Assembly (NCBI GenBank): GCA_037074615.1
Contig: CM073536.1
Span: forward strand, 4,903,001-4,967,000
Source: Leucaena leucocephala
Taxonomy: Eukaryota > Streptophyta > Magnoliopsida > Fabales > Fabaceae
Direction of reading: 5' to 3'
Length of the DNA stretch: 64,000 bases
In this document: piece after piece, positions 24,631 through 37,700 of the stretch
Layout: every line of letters starts with the position of its first letter
Position numbering within the stretch: position 1 is the first letter of the stretch
Notes under the pieces: model-generated
What the model was told of the DNA's origin: nothing
The model's database searches: none
What the model saw: only the letters and a program-made list of their open reading frames with translations
Position numbers and translations under genes: made by a program

Positions 24631-24751
24631 CCACTTTTAGAAAAGTCTAAGAACTAAGCTTCCATCTGTTTGAAATTCTGAGAAAACGTACAACCAATCT
24701 ACTATCATAACTTGTTTCTGCAGGATCTTCATGTAAAGTTAATCTGTTCGA

Positions 24752-25962
24752 TTATTTTAGGAGATCAGCTTGAAACTGTCTTACGAGCAGTATGGATTGA
24801 TGATAGAGATTGGGATCAATTCCATAAACATTTCTGCCAACACGTGCCTGCAAGACTCCCTAATAAAGTAATAAGGAACAAATAAGACCAAAGTCAATCA
24901 TCATCTTCTCGTTCGCACACACGTAAGCAAATATGAGTGTTCAAAAAACATACCATGTGCCCAAGTGTGAATGCAAGAGCAAGATGAAGCAGAAATTCAA
25001 CCAGATCTTGACAAGAGCATACCTTGTTATCAGGTTGGATGAGGAGCTCACCAATGAATTGGTAGACAGAGCCAATTCGGAAGCTAAGGTCCCTAAGGTG
25101 CTGAGTATTAACTTTCAGAGTGGCATCCCCGTCAATAACTGTTGCTAGGCCCGTCTTTACAGAGTATTCATGAAGCCTGGGAGAGAAGGCACAGTAAGCT
25201 ATCAATGAATTTCATTATACAGCAACATAAGATTTAAAACCATAATTGATGCAATATACAGCAACTGGTATGATCAGAACATATATATATATATAGGGCG
25301 GCCAAACACAGAAGGCTCCCGCTTTTTAACCCTTGCAAAGGGAGAAAATATTTTTAGGATTTGAACCTGTGACTTCCAGTTCATAGAGCCGCAACCTTAC
25401 AATTATGCCAAAGTTCACCCTCTTAAGAAATATGCATATTGTTACAAGGTATCATATATGTTGATATTAAACCCCCATCTCATCACATGCTGCCACTTGG
25501 AGAAAATAGGCTTTTTGTTACAAGGTATCCTATATGTTTATATAATGGTAAGTGATCTTGTGCTTCCACTTCTGATGCTCATATTATATGTATTTTTCAA
25601 CTAATCAGCCATAGAAATAAAAGAAGAAAAGACAGAATCATAAGGATTCCTTTACACTTTTTGACAAGGAAGAGCAAAGAAGATATGTTCTTGGGTATTC
25701 TACCAGTATTAGATAAACACAGGGAATATTAACAGGATTTTAATATCAAGCATACGCGATAAATTTGTAAAAGAAACTTTCAACCATAAGAAAAGTCAAA
25801 AGCACACATGATCTTTAAGTGAAAAAGTATTGTTATTAGATGGCAGAAGTCTTACTTTCCAACAATTCTTAGTGAAGCTCCTTCCTTGAAAAATGGAGAT
25901 GATGATGGGTATAGCTCTTGTAGAGAAACTAATGCCCCAGATTTTATTTCAGATAACGCCAT
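24752..25962 (-). CDS. TEN1: TEN1, CST telomere-capping complex subunit
   Basis: Three exons: 25962-25856, 25176-25023 and 24859-24752, joining in frame to 122 residues, close to plant TEN1. TEN1 is a small OB-fold protein that binds STN1 within the CTC1-STN1-TEN1 complex, which protects telomeres and assists C-strand fill-in. Family-typical blocks are MALSEIKSGALVSLQEL, NTQHLRDLSFRIGSVYQFIG, and QARVGRNVYGID followed by NLYHQS. The ATG at 25962 is in good context (GCCATGG on the opposite strand). Donors and acceptors are canonical (GTAAGA/CAG, GTATGC/TAG). A SINE sits in intron 1. The first exon's upstream region contains a possible non-coding leader exon near 26590-26690, with donor-like CCG/GTATCT on this strand; that is speculative. 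In Arabidopsis TEN1 (At1g56260) lies on another chromosome, so its place next to TON2 is not shared. Confidence 0.9.
25281..25422 (-). mobile_element. tRNA-derived SINE (Au-like)
   Basis: Read on the minus strand it starts GAGGGTGAACTTTGGCATAA (A-box region), has a B-box GGTTCAAATCC, and ends in GGCCGCCC followed by a TA-rich tail. The layout and 5' and B-box sequences match the widespread plant Au SINE type, diverged. It lies in TEN1 intron 1, on the same strand as the gene. Confidence 0.75.
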
Positions 25963-26834
25963 GGAGCTTCACTTGTTACCTCACAAGCTTCCCAGCTCTT
26001 CATGCACTTCTTTAGAAACCTATGCATATATGCAATGGCATTTCACAAAGCATGAATCCATGTTAATGAGAAGACTAAAGAAATTAATTCACATGTTCAC
26101 GTATGATTTTCAGTCGATTATTCATCGAAATTAAACTGTTGATCTCATTTTGTTGACTACCTGTATTTTTCACTAGAAAGAGTATGGTGAACTTTATAGA
26201 AGCAATCTTAATAGTTAACCAATACTACCACATTTTCGATTTCACACACATGTATATACACGAATGCATTGCAGCTCAACGGCAGCATTTATCCGTCTCA
26301 GAATCCTCTTCGGCTAGACTACAGATTGAAAATATTTTTTGGCCTAGGAATAATTTCTGTTGTATTTCCTTATGAGAAGACAGGGAAAGAAAAAATCGAA
26401 GTTATCTAAAATTTACTTGAAACACCTCGAGCATTCGTCTGGTCCTTGTGTCTCCAAAATCGAATCCCTTATATCTACTTCATACCCGATAATTTTTTAC
26501 AAAGGAGAGAAAGAAAGAGGCAAAGGAAGGAAAACAGGAAGCACACGAAAGTAATCTAAGAAGTGAGAGACAGAAAAGAGAGGTAGAGATACCGGAAACT
26601 CTAGAAAAACAGATTCCCGTCGTGGAATCTGGGCAATGGAATCTGCGGTGTGCGACGGCGGCCGGAGAGTGAAGCGAAGAAATAGACTCTGCAGTCTGCC
26701 CAGAAAGAGATGGGTTTGGGCATATTGGTCTTTACATATTTGATTGTTTTTATTTTTAGTGCAAATTAAAATTTCAGTCGTGATATTCTAACTAATTTGG
26801 TCTTTACAATTTTTTTTTTTGTGAAAATTAAAAT
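25963..26834. other. TEN1 upstream region
   Basis: Includes probable TEN1 leader and promoter, GC-richer around 26600-26710. No other coding sequence is supported. Confidence 0.4.
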
Positions 26835-27291
26835 GGGAAAATGACAAAAAAAGACCATTTGAAATTCAAAAGGATAAAAAGGGCCTATGAATTTTCAAAA
26901 AGACAAATTGGGCAGGAGGCCCAATCTGTCATTTTCAAATTACTGTTCACAATTGCAAATACCAATATGGGAGTTGTAAATACCATTAGTAGAGTTGTAA
27001 ATACCATTATAGAAATTCAAATATAACTAAAAAAGTTGTAAATACTATTGAAAAAGTTGTAAATACCATTACAAGAGTTGCAAATATCATTGACGGAGTT
27101 ATAAAAAATATAATTTTATTTTTTATTTGCAACTCTGCCAATGATATTTGCAACTCCCATAATGATATTTGCAACTATGAACAGTAATTTAAAAATGACA
27201 GATTTGGCCTCTTGTTCAATCTGTCTTTTTCCAAATTCATGGGCCCTTTTTATCCGTTTGAATTTCAAATGGTCTTTTTTATCATTTTCCC
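26835..27291. mobile_element. palindromic Mutator-like foldback element with 9-bp TSD
   Basis: The ends are GGGAAAATGA and TCATTTTCCC, and the two halves are inverted copies over almost the whole 457 bp. Shared blocks include GACCATTTGAAATTCAAA, GGGCC, GACAGATT, and ACTGTTCA with GTTGTAAATACCATT units. The 9-mer AATTAAAAT occurs directly outside both ends (26826-26834 and 27292-27300). A perfect 9-bp duplication is characteristic of Mutator-like transposition. There is no transposase. The inverted halves could transcribe into a hairpin RNA. Confidence 0.8.
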
Positions 27292-28574
27292 AATTAAAAT
27301 TGCACTCATCATGTTTTAACTAATTTGGTCTTTACACATTTGCATTAAAGTGACAAAATCTAACTTTATAAATATTAACGATCCAAGATTATAAGTAATA
27401 TTAAATTTATAAAATTAAAAGAACTTTTAAGATATTATTTTTTTTATAGTTTACCTTGTTACTACTATTAGTCTCAGGATTTTTTTGTCCAAAAAAAGGT
27501 CTCCAGATTTTCCAAAATCCACCATCATCCCCTCACATAATGTCAAAAGATTTATTTTGATCCCAATTCATTATATTACCTAAATTTATAATTTTTTTCA
27601 AGTTATCCTATTAATTATATTTTTACATATATTAAAAAAATTATCAATAAGATTAATAATTCAAGACATATTTTAGATAAATATACTAATTTATTACAAA
27701 TAACTAATTTAATTAAAAACTATTTAAAAAAAACTAGAATTGCTAAGCATCTTTACAATTTTAAGATAGAAGAAAATATGATCAAATTTATCCAAAGAAA
27801 ATATAAACAATTCATTAAATTATGTACCCCTCTAATCCTAAATATAAAATCTAAAAATAAAATATATTTTAATTTTAATTATAAGATTATAATTTATTTT
27901 ATTTTTTAAAATTATAATTTTCTCTTCAAAATATATTTATATATAATTATATATATTATGAAGTTTTTATCAAAAATAGTTTAAATACATAAAATTAAAA
28001 AAAATATTTTAAAGAAACTATCATATAATTATTATAAATATCTAATTTAATTATTTTTTTTATTCTATTTAAATTAGTTAAAATCAGCTGGACATAGGAA
28101 TACACATGGCGCGACAAATCCATTGATCATGTACAATTGTTCAAGCCTTCAGGGCTTAGATCCCCAGTAAATAACAAAGATCAACACGGCAATAATTATC
28201 AATCATTACGTATCAGTTCCTGCTGATCTGATTCGGAGAACGCATAAATGATCAAATATCTCTAATCTCATGCTGCAAAGTGCACATATCAAGCTTGAGG
28301 GAAGCAGACAATAGGCAGCACAAGAACATCCAACGCCCAGGAAGAGCTGAAAGCACGGTCAGTCTTGATAAGACTAGAAGCCAACTGGGAAGTAGCTGAG
28401 GCAACAAGGAACCACCACCTCAAATTTCCATCTGACTGGAATGCTCAACCAAATGCCAATGAAATGCATCTTAAAAAGCAGATTCCTATAATGGCATGAG
28501 CTCTGGAAGAATGTGTCATCACAATCTCCAGCCTCCCACATTGATCAGATGAGTAGTAGTAAAAGTATTTTCTC
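27292..28574. other. AT-rich spacer and 3' flank of the RING gene
   Basis: From 27300 to about 28080 it is very AT-rich, with fragments resembling the dispersed MITE family. From about 28090 to 28574 the composition is more balanced and probably contains the 3' UTR of the RING gene. No exon is supported. Confidence 0.4.
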
Positions 28575-30766
28575 TTACTCCAGGTTTTTGTATTCAACTA
28601 CAGCATCATATGTTTCAATATTGTAACCACTCTCAGCATAATACCTGGTGGGCAATTTTTTATTACAAAAAGTCAGAAACGACAAATAATCTATGGTATT
28701 AACTTCTGCAATGCCACCATTGGCCAAAAATACAAGTTCTCAACTATAATAAAGATGGTTGGATCATCCCTTCACTTCTCCAAATAACACACAGAATTAA
28801 AAGAGTTGTTTGAAACAAACAAGAAAAGGCAACTTGATTAGGTAGAATGTGCTACCTTCTTACTGCTTCTTGAAGAGTGATCTTACACAATGGAAGGCTT
28901 CATAGATTCACAACAACAATAATATCTTAATAGGACTATATTATAGAATTATAATAGAATCAAGCAGTAAGCACCTTAGCTCATGCCAAAAGATCCTAGC
29001 TTTATCTTGCAGGAAAGGACGCAGGGCTGATATAAACCTCTCTTCAGCATCAAACTGTCCAGACCTAACTTTCTCTTCCAGCCATGCAAAGTACTGTGAG
29101 GTTGCCATATGAACTATGACAGTTGGATCTGGGTCACCAAGCACGGCTTGTAGCTCCCTCCGTATCCATGGCTCAATCTTTTGTAGTGTTTTTTCTCTTA
29201 AAAAATTATTTCTTGGATTAATCTGAAATTTTCAATAATAAAGACTAAAACATTAATGTAAAAGAGAAGAGCAGTAATTGAGCACGTTTCTTTTAATAAC
29301 ACAAAAGTTAAGCATTCGCCCAAGACAAACTCTTTTAACTAAGGGACAAAATCATATTTCATGTGGAGGCAAAAGCGGAAATGTAAGGAGCAATAGATGA
29401 AGAGAAAAAAAGCCAGCACAATGAACAAAATCATAAAACGAAAAATCTCATATTCTGGTTTTTTTTTTTTTTTTGCCTTCTGATATTCTGATTACAACAC
29501 AGAAAGACACTTCAACATGTAAAATCTAAACTGCCAAAAGAGTTTCTGTAACTGACGAACGAGAAGCATTCATAAAGTTGTGTGTAAATACTAGATCAGT
29601 GGTGAATATAAAAATAAAAAAACGACTCAATCTTCATTACATTTCCACTAAACATACCTGCTCAAGATAGCTAGCGGTTCAAGGAACTGCCTTCAACTGC
29701 TTCTTGTATATGCTGCAAGTAAAAACCATTAATGGATGAAAAGAATTACATTAGCAAAACTTTGGAATCAAGTTATTGACAGAAGCAAAAAGAAGGAGAC
29801 AGGAACTGAAAATATAGTTAGGCTTACAGAATCATAGATTGATAATGCGTAAGTCCAAGTTTATGTACCTTGCACGCCAATCAAGTTTCCTTTGAGCAAT
29901 AACTTCTGGACTCGCATGTCCAGGACGTCCAAATGATCGCCGCCATGGAAGTGCCCTCGTTTTCCTTTCATCTAAAGCAACTCTTGTTCTACGAAGAAGT
30001 CTGAACATGATCGCATAAAAAAACATATTGAAACGCGTGTTATAAGCTTAAAGTCCCAAATGAAAAATAAGTCTCAGAAACAAGATAACTAGTACTACCA
30101 AACAGTTTCATCAACTTCAGTTTATTCAGTGATGTCACGATTCAAATAATCTCAAACAACATATTCATTGATTCTATTCCATGAAAGATAAAAGCAAAAA
30201 TCTAGAACATGCTAGCTACCAAATTTAGGAATTAACCTCTAAAAGGACCTTGTTTTCCTGAAGAGCAGACAATCCAAAATATCAGAAATAAAAATTGACA
30301 AAAAAACTACTTTCCGTCCCTCATTAACTATCTCGACAGCCAAACGGGAGGAAAATACCACCCAGAAGAATCATAAAAAACAAAGTAAATATTAAGAAGA
30401 ATGAACTCACCTACGAGCATCTAGATGGCTTGAGCTAATTTCTTGATGAGAATTTCTGGTCGAACCTTCAAAGGGCAACGCCTCTTTCTGGAACTCTCTA
30501 GAGGAAAGACTGAGTTTGCAGATCCAAGAGCTGAAGTTTGCATTACACAGAGGACACTTTCTTTTCAAGCCACTCCATTTGCGAATACATTCGATACAGT
30601 AGGCATGCATACACACGGAGAGAATGGCAGCTTCCTTATAATGATCTTCGAGGTTTCTGAAACATATCGGACAAGAATGCCCCCGAATTGAAGGCCAGAT
30701 TACTTTCCTTACCAGCTCCTTCTGCTCCCTCCTCCGCCGCGTCGTTCGCCGGCGATTCGATTCCAT
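28575..30766 (-). CDS. RING-finger (Topors/ICP0-like) E3 ligase gene with an in-frame stop
   Basis: Five exons: 30766-30411, 30000-29869, 29712-29658, 29222-28975 and 28644-28575. All splice sites are canonical and the frame is kept through a 286-residue span ending YDAVVEYKNLE. The RING is near residues 34-75: CPICFRNLEDH, CMHAYCIECIRKW, KCPLCNANF (C3HC4). Later blocks WRRSFGRPGHASPEVIAQRK, EPWIRRELQAVLGDPDPTVI and FLQDKARIFWHELR are typical of plant Topors-like RING proteins (compare At3g05545). Such proteins are presumed ubiquitin ligases; the substrate is unknown. Exon 3 contains TGA at 29679-29681 in the coding frame (KAVP-stop-TASYLEQ), so the standard product would be 173 residues with the RING but without the conserved C-terminal half. 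Exon skipping or nearby acceptors do not avoid a stop. It is either a recent pseudogene, a truncated protein or a base error. It is head-to-head with APC7. Confidence 0.75.
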
Positions 30767-31724
30767 GACAGAACAGAACTATAATTCTAATTCAATTCAA
30801 TACCGTTCACCGATAGAAATTAAAAACTTCGATCTCCGAAGTCGGAAGCGGTTCTGTGGCCCAAAAAAGGGTGGACCGGAGGAGGCGGTGGGGCTCGCTC
30901 TAACGAAGTCAACGTCCCTGACTCCGTTGTGACCCAATAGGCCTCAGGTTTTTTCCATCGGTGAGAAAAAGATTTAAAAAATATATAAATAATAATTCAT
31001 AATTATATAATCAATATCATATCATTAATTTTTATAAGAAAATTACATGTTTTATTTTTTGCCAAATTACATGTTATAATTAATATTTATAAAAATTACT
31101 TGCAGTCCAATAGTAAGGCTCTCTTCTTTATATACGTATTATGAATCATACAAAATTTTAAAAAATAAATTTTAGTACTCATTATAGATTGTGAATATTA
31201 GGGCTTACTATATAAAATCAGTAATCTTTAAGTCTTAAATATTTAATTAATTAAATTAAATTAAAAAAATTAGTTAAATTAATTATTATATTATATTTTT
31301 TTTAAAATATTATAATTATTTCTATTAATTTTCCCCCTCTTCTTTTATTTTATCATTATTAAAAAAGTATTAATATAATTAATTTAAAAAAATTAATAAA
31401 TTTAAAAAATAAATTTTATATTTAAAATTAAGATTAATTTATTAATTAAGTTTTATATTTAAAATTAGAGAAATATTTGATATTGATTCTGGCTTTAGAA
31501 AAAAAAAATATTAATTCTGGCAAAAAAAAGTATTTGATATTGATAATTTTAAGTTCTTAACTTAGGAGACGCAAAAATAATAATAATAATAATTTCCATC
31601 CTATGTACAGCGAACGGAAAAAGAAGAAGTGAGGTTTTCAAAAAGGAGCGCGTCAGGGCACCTTTGGCTTTCATATCAGTCTCAAGTGAGAAGCACTCAA
31701 TCTTTCTGCTCACAGCTGTTAATC
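30767..31724. other. head-to-head spacer between RING gene and APC7
   Basis: Balanced-composition leaders occur at both ends. The AT-rich middle (about 30960-31560) has no recognisable exon. It presumably holds both promoters. Confidence 0.4.
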
Positions 31725-34700
31725 ATGGAAGTTCCGAAGGATCAAATAGCTACCCTTCTCGAGAATGACCACTACGACTCTGCTCAAATGCTCGTAATTT
31801 CCAATTCCGCATCTGAAATTGTGTTATGAAATGAAGAATCGTTGCTTTTCATTTCGGTGATAGTCTAATACTCAAGTTGCATCTGGGCAGGGTTGTTTTC
31901 TTGTTTCGTCACCCACTGTTAATGCTGAAACCAATCTACACCTCAAAGCTGAGAGCCAGGTCACTGGAAATTTCAATTTCTACATATTTTCCTTTCTGTT
32001 TATTTTATTTTCATTGCATTGCTCTGAAATTTCCCCTCTGCAAGAGTTTGTTGAAGTTGGTGCTTTTCTTCTTTTTCAGGCGCTTCTTGGTGATTCATTG
32101 TTCCGCGAAAGGGAGTATCGCAGATCCATTGTAAGTGATCCCTCTCTCCCAAAATTGCTGTGTATTTGAATATTGAAGTCTTTTAATATCTTCTGTTGAT
32201 GAGTAGCACAACTACAAGCAAGCTTTGCAATACTATAAGATGATTCCCAAACAAAGCACTCCCTCATCCCGGAGTTCACTGTCATCAAACTGGTCTTCTT
32301 CCCCAAATTCTTACAATGTATCAGCAATCAATGAAAATGAGGTGGAGTAATTTACTTCCCTTTGTTTTTAGTTTATCTTAGTTGGAGTGCATTTATAAAA
32401 ACTTTGAAAATATCGCATGTCCAAATTATTTTTTCTTCTTTATCGATGCAATAGGTGAAGTTCAAAATCGCATCATGTAACTATTCCCTGAATGAAAATA
32501 AGGCAGCTCTTGTCGAGGTTTGTATGTTCTCTTCCTATCTTCCATTCTATTTGGGGAGGGATTCAAGATGACGACGAAATGCTATAAATGATTTGGCTTT
32601 GCATATTTTTTTCACTTGTAAGGCGCATTTCAAGAGGAAAAGATGATATGCCATTATGAGTTATAATTTTCAATACATTCTTATTTTGTTACCGTTTCAT
32701 TCATATTTCACTAATTATTTGTCACTTGCACGTTACAGATGGAAGGAATTCCAAGCAAAGCCAGAAATTTGCAGATGAATTTATTATTGGCAAAGCTTTA
32801 TCGAAATTCTAGACATAATCGAGCTGCTGTTGCAATTTACAAAGAATGTCTAAGGTTTGTCAAACGAAATTCTTCAAACCAAATTGATTGCTTGTTTAAT
32901 TTGTAGTAGTACCAAATATATCATGAACTCATAGAACTGACTTATAAGTTTTGAGTTCTTCCTACTTGCACATGATTTTTTTTTATAAATATGGTATGAT
33001 ATTATTGTTGGCTTTTAAAATCAAACTTCTTAATGAATTTGTTTCTGACAGACATTGTCCTTTCATAATTGAGGCTGTTACAGCTTTAGCAGAACTGGGA
33101 TCGACTGCAAAGGATATTATTTCATTGTTTCCTCACGTCAGTTGATAAAATCAGAACCAAATTAATTGTAGCTTGGCACCCCGGGGAGCGAAGGATTCAT
33201 TTAATAACTGCATCTCTTCCTCTTAAGTCAATTAGGTACTCAGCAATAGAGAACTATCTTTACAAGTGTAGGGCTTATCCTATATTGCCTAGGAAGGAGA
33301 CGGGGAAGATATGAGACATAAGCCCCTGGTATAATAATGAAGTAATTCTTTTCTTTGTTTTGAGGAATTCAGGCTTCCTTTTATTCCACTAAGTTTTCTT
33401 GGTGGAAAGAGAGTAAAACAGGCTGATAATATAAGTTTGAGAATGTTTGGAATCCTTTTTATTTTCTGTTTCGGTGGTGGTTTATCATCAGTGGGATATT
33501 GTTCCTGCTTTGTGTCTCGTTCAGCTTTATGGATTTGTTAACCTTATCTGTTGTCTTGGTCAAACCTTATTTGTTTTAATAAATAAATCATAGTTCAAAT
33601 ATTCTCCCATGTTGTAATGTAATTGATGTCTAATCATTTGATGTCAGAATCCAAATAGAAGTGGGAGAGCTCAATATGATCATTTTGAATCATGCCGTTG
33701 GCTTCAGGTAAGTTGTACATAAGATAGTAAAAATTATCCGTTGCCATTTTGCTCCTAATTAAATATTGCCATTTTGAAACCCTTTTTAAGTTTCTCTACC
33801 ATTTTATTACAAGTCCTCTACATCAATCCTAATTTGCATAGTTAATGCATTCGATGGAATCCTACAGAAGTAACTTTAGCTGAATTCATACGCACTGAAT
33901 TAATAAAGATCAATGCTTATGGGGATATTTTGGTGGTTAAACTATATATCCAGATTGTGTTAATCTCACAAACAGCACATCAAGATGAACAAACAACACT
34001 AACACAGAGATCACAAAATCAGCTACAGCAACACAGCACTCAAAACAACAGCTCAGCAGCATAGAGAGTTGAGAAAATTGAACCCGGTAGATTCTAGACT
34101 GACACTAACATTGGAGAAGCCAGTACTCTCCCACAGACTCCTCTAATTTTGTTTACCCTCTCTTCCCAGTGGCTTCTCTAAAACCACCTCCACTTAACGA
34201 GGCAGCCATTATCTTGAATTTCTCTCTTCCTCACTCCCACTTCCACCTTTCTTAACTCTTCTAGAATATAATCTTTGTTTCCCAGATCCATCCTTTTTCT
34301 TCCTTTCATTCTTCTTCATCATGCTTCTCCTTCGATAAGTTTTAATATGGCTGCCAGCTGTAGGCTCATGGGAATGTGAACCTATATAACAGTCTTATTT
34401 TCTAAAGATAATGAATGACCATAAAAATAGGCTAATAAAACAAAATTATAGTTTGAGGGTGGAGTGACATTTGTTTTTCTCTTAAATGCAACATCATCTG
34501 TAAATCTGATTGAGTTTCCTCGTTTCTTGTTGCGCTATGTTGAGGCTCAGTGTTGCATGGCTTCAAATGACTACAAAGGTGAGTTATTATATTTTATGTG
34601 GAGTCTCTTAATTCCATGCTTTTTTCCCCAAGAAGCTAAAAGGATCTAACAATTTGTGAAATTTATGTGATCTAAGGGCATCATGAGCTTGCTTACACAG

Positions 34701-37700
34701 AGATTATACCATTTATTTTATAATGTGCCACCGCAATTTGTTCTATGCCAATGTCAACGTAAATGCTGTCTTTTCTTCCTGATGGCCTTGAAATGAGTAC
34801 AGTTTTGAAGATTAGATATTCTGCATGCTAATTTTCATTGTGGCATTGAAGAGGGTCACTCCTCCTACTTTGGTCTAAGACTAAAAAAGGTGGGATATGG
34901 TTCTTGGTGAAATAATAAACAAACAAACAAATGCTGTTGTAAATTGATGTGTCAAGTTATTGTTATTTATGTTACCCGCTTATACATTTCAACCCTGTAC
35001 AAAATCTGAATTGAAGAAAGATGCTGTTATTTAAATTTGTTTATGCTATCTTCTGAGATATGTGTTTGATACGCAGTTTTATCAGTTCTCAATTTTGGCA
35101 GGTGGCTTGGAACTCTTCGAGGATCTATTGCAACGTTTCCCTAATAATATACACTTGCTACTTGAGATTGCAAAGGTTATAATAGCTACACTAGGTTAAA
35201 GCTGTGAAAAATTCCTAAAAGTTATGGTTGTTGCTTCATGTGCATTGGCAGCTTAATTGCAAATATCTGTCTTTTTCAGGAATGAAAGATTTTTTACTTG
35301 TTAGGTTGACAAGTGGAATTACTTTATTTAAATATATCTGGAGACACTTATCTTTTTCATAATCTTGTCCTAGATGGTCTAATTTCCTAGTTTCTTTATA
35401 CTGTTGGTTGCATGATCATCTTATTTTTCTACTTGTTTCTAGGGAAACTCTTCTTGCAGATATTTCTTTAGAATATAGATAAGCCTTTCCGCAAGTTGTC
35501 TGACTGCTAGAGTCAGTATATCTACCTTATTATATCTCCCTTCACTTAAATCTATTTCCTTGAATTGATCGCCTGGCATTCTGTTATGGATTCTGATGTA
35601 TTGTAAACTTGTAAGTGAAGGTTGAAACTATCATTGGGAAGAATGAGGAAGCCATTATGAATTTTGAGAAGGTATGTGAAGTTGTTCATGATGTTGAAAA
35701 AACATCATTATTGAACTTTCTCTTTTGACCAACCTATGCTATATACTCATTCAATGCTCATGATAACTTGATGATGACAGGCTCGGTCAATTGATCCATA
35801 CATTCTAACATATATGGATGAGTATGCAATGCTTTTAAAGTTAAAGTCTGATCATTCAAAGCTAAACAAGTTAGTGCATGATTTGTTAAATATTGATCCT
35901 GCAAGAACAGAGGTTTTTGTAGCTCTATCTGTTCTATGGGAAAGGAAAGACGAGAGAAGAGCACTGTCTTATGCCGAGCGGGTTATAATTCTTTTTTTTT
36001 TTTAAGCTGGGTGGACTAAATTCCTTTATTATGGTATTGATTAGAATGAGTGATTATTTTGCAGAGTATTCGAATCAATGAAAGGCACATACCAGGATAT
36101 ATAATGAAGGTATAAATATAGCCATTGTATTGCATGAAATGTGGTTCTATCTGATTAATACGTGTTTGTAGCAGCTTATTACGTTATTTTGCAACTTGAT
36201 CTGACATGTTTAATTTATTCAGGGAAATTTATTATTGACAATGAAACGGCCAGAAGCAGCTGTGGTTGCCTTTAGGGGTGGTCAAGAATTGAGACCTGAC
36301 ATTCGCTCATATCAAGGTTTATTTGATTATGGAAACATTGATGATTGCATGATCTGTATCTTATATCTGCAAGAGAATGGAAGTTAGACTTACCAATTCT
36401 GTCATGAATCTAAATTTCCAGGTTTGGTTCATACTTATTTGGCCCTCTCTAACATTAAAGAGGCTTTATATGCTTCAAGAGAAGCAATGAAAGCAATGCC
36501 ACAATCTGCGAAGGCTTTAAAATTAGTTGGTGATGTACACGCAAGTAATTCTAGTGGCAGAGAAAAGGTACACGGGGGGATAAGTATCTGCAGAATAATT
36601 TTGTTTGTAAAGTTTTCTTATGTGTTAAATATAATGCATACTTTTTTGAACAAAAAATAAAATCCACACTCCAAACAGGCAAAAAAGTTCTCTGAGTCAG
36701 CATTGAGGCTGGAACCAGGTTACCTGGGAGCTGCCCTTGCTTTAGCTGAGCTCCACGTTATTGAAGGGCGGAATGGAGATGCTGTTTCTCTCCTTGAGCG
36801 ATATCTGAAAGACTGGGCTGATTACTCTCTTCATGTAAAACTGGCCCAAGTTTTTGCTGCTACTAACATGCTGCAGGATTGTTACATTATCAGGCTGCGT
36901 TAAGGTTGATCTCTATCTTGTCTCTATGTCTGCACAATTCTTGGCCTTTTTCTTGCAAGTCATGTAGGGTGAATTATATTGAGTTCCTTTCATTTCAGGA
37001 GTATGATACCCGCCACTTGGCATTTCGTATATTGAAAGAACCTTACTATTTGCTTTCTGCCAATGTAGATAGCTTTGTGCACTAGACACTTTCTTTTCAG
37101 AGCATGAAAGCATTATTTCCTCTCATTTTCCAAAAGCTTTGATAGTTTTTTCTTGCATTATTTATTGTATTTATGATGTATGCTGCTTGTCTGTTAAGAT
37201 GACGAAGCCAAAGTGGGGCTTAGTTGTTATATGAAGTTCCCACATGAAACTATGACAATAAGAGAAACTAAGTAATTTCATGTTTGGAGGGAACAAATCT
37301 TATACAGAGAATTGACTTCCCTGATAGGAAGTAAATATTAGGAGAAATTTTTCTAACATATTTCACGGGCCGGGTTAGAAACAGGTAGGGTATTGGGTAA
37401 CGAGTGCAATATATTTCATTGGTTATTGCTATTTATTCTAATATTTATAAAGCATAGGAAGCCACACCAATTATATCATGAACAATGCAATTTATCCCTT
37501 AAACTTCCCATTCAATGAGCACCATCCAAAAAAAAATACAACCAACATCAACATCTATATATAATATAAAATATAACAGATACGGGCAAATAACGGAACA
37601 TGGTTTGTGTTTAGGCTCATCAAGTTAAGACTAAGTTCTTTTCCTGTTATAAAAAGGTTTTCCTATTTGCAGGAGTTGGTGTTATAATAATGTGCTCATG

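Larger units (their letters stand above)
23062..24751. other. spacer between convergent TON2 and TEN1
   Basis: Begins with the TON2 3' UTR. It also holds a 74-bp tandem duplication (23742-23889) and a dispersed MITE copy (24393-24630). No exon is supported. Confidence 0.5.

Noticed and set aside
25340..25422. tRNA-like sequence with A and B boxes
   Set aside because: It does not fold as a tRNA cloverleaf with an anticodon arm and matches a plant SINE, so no tRNA gene is called.
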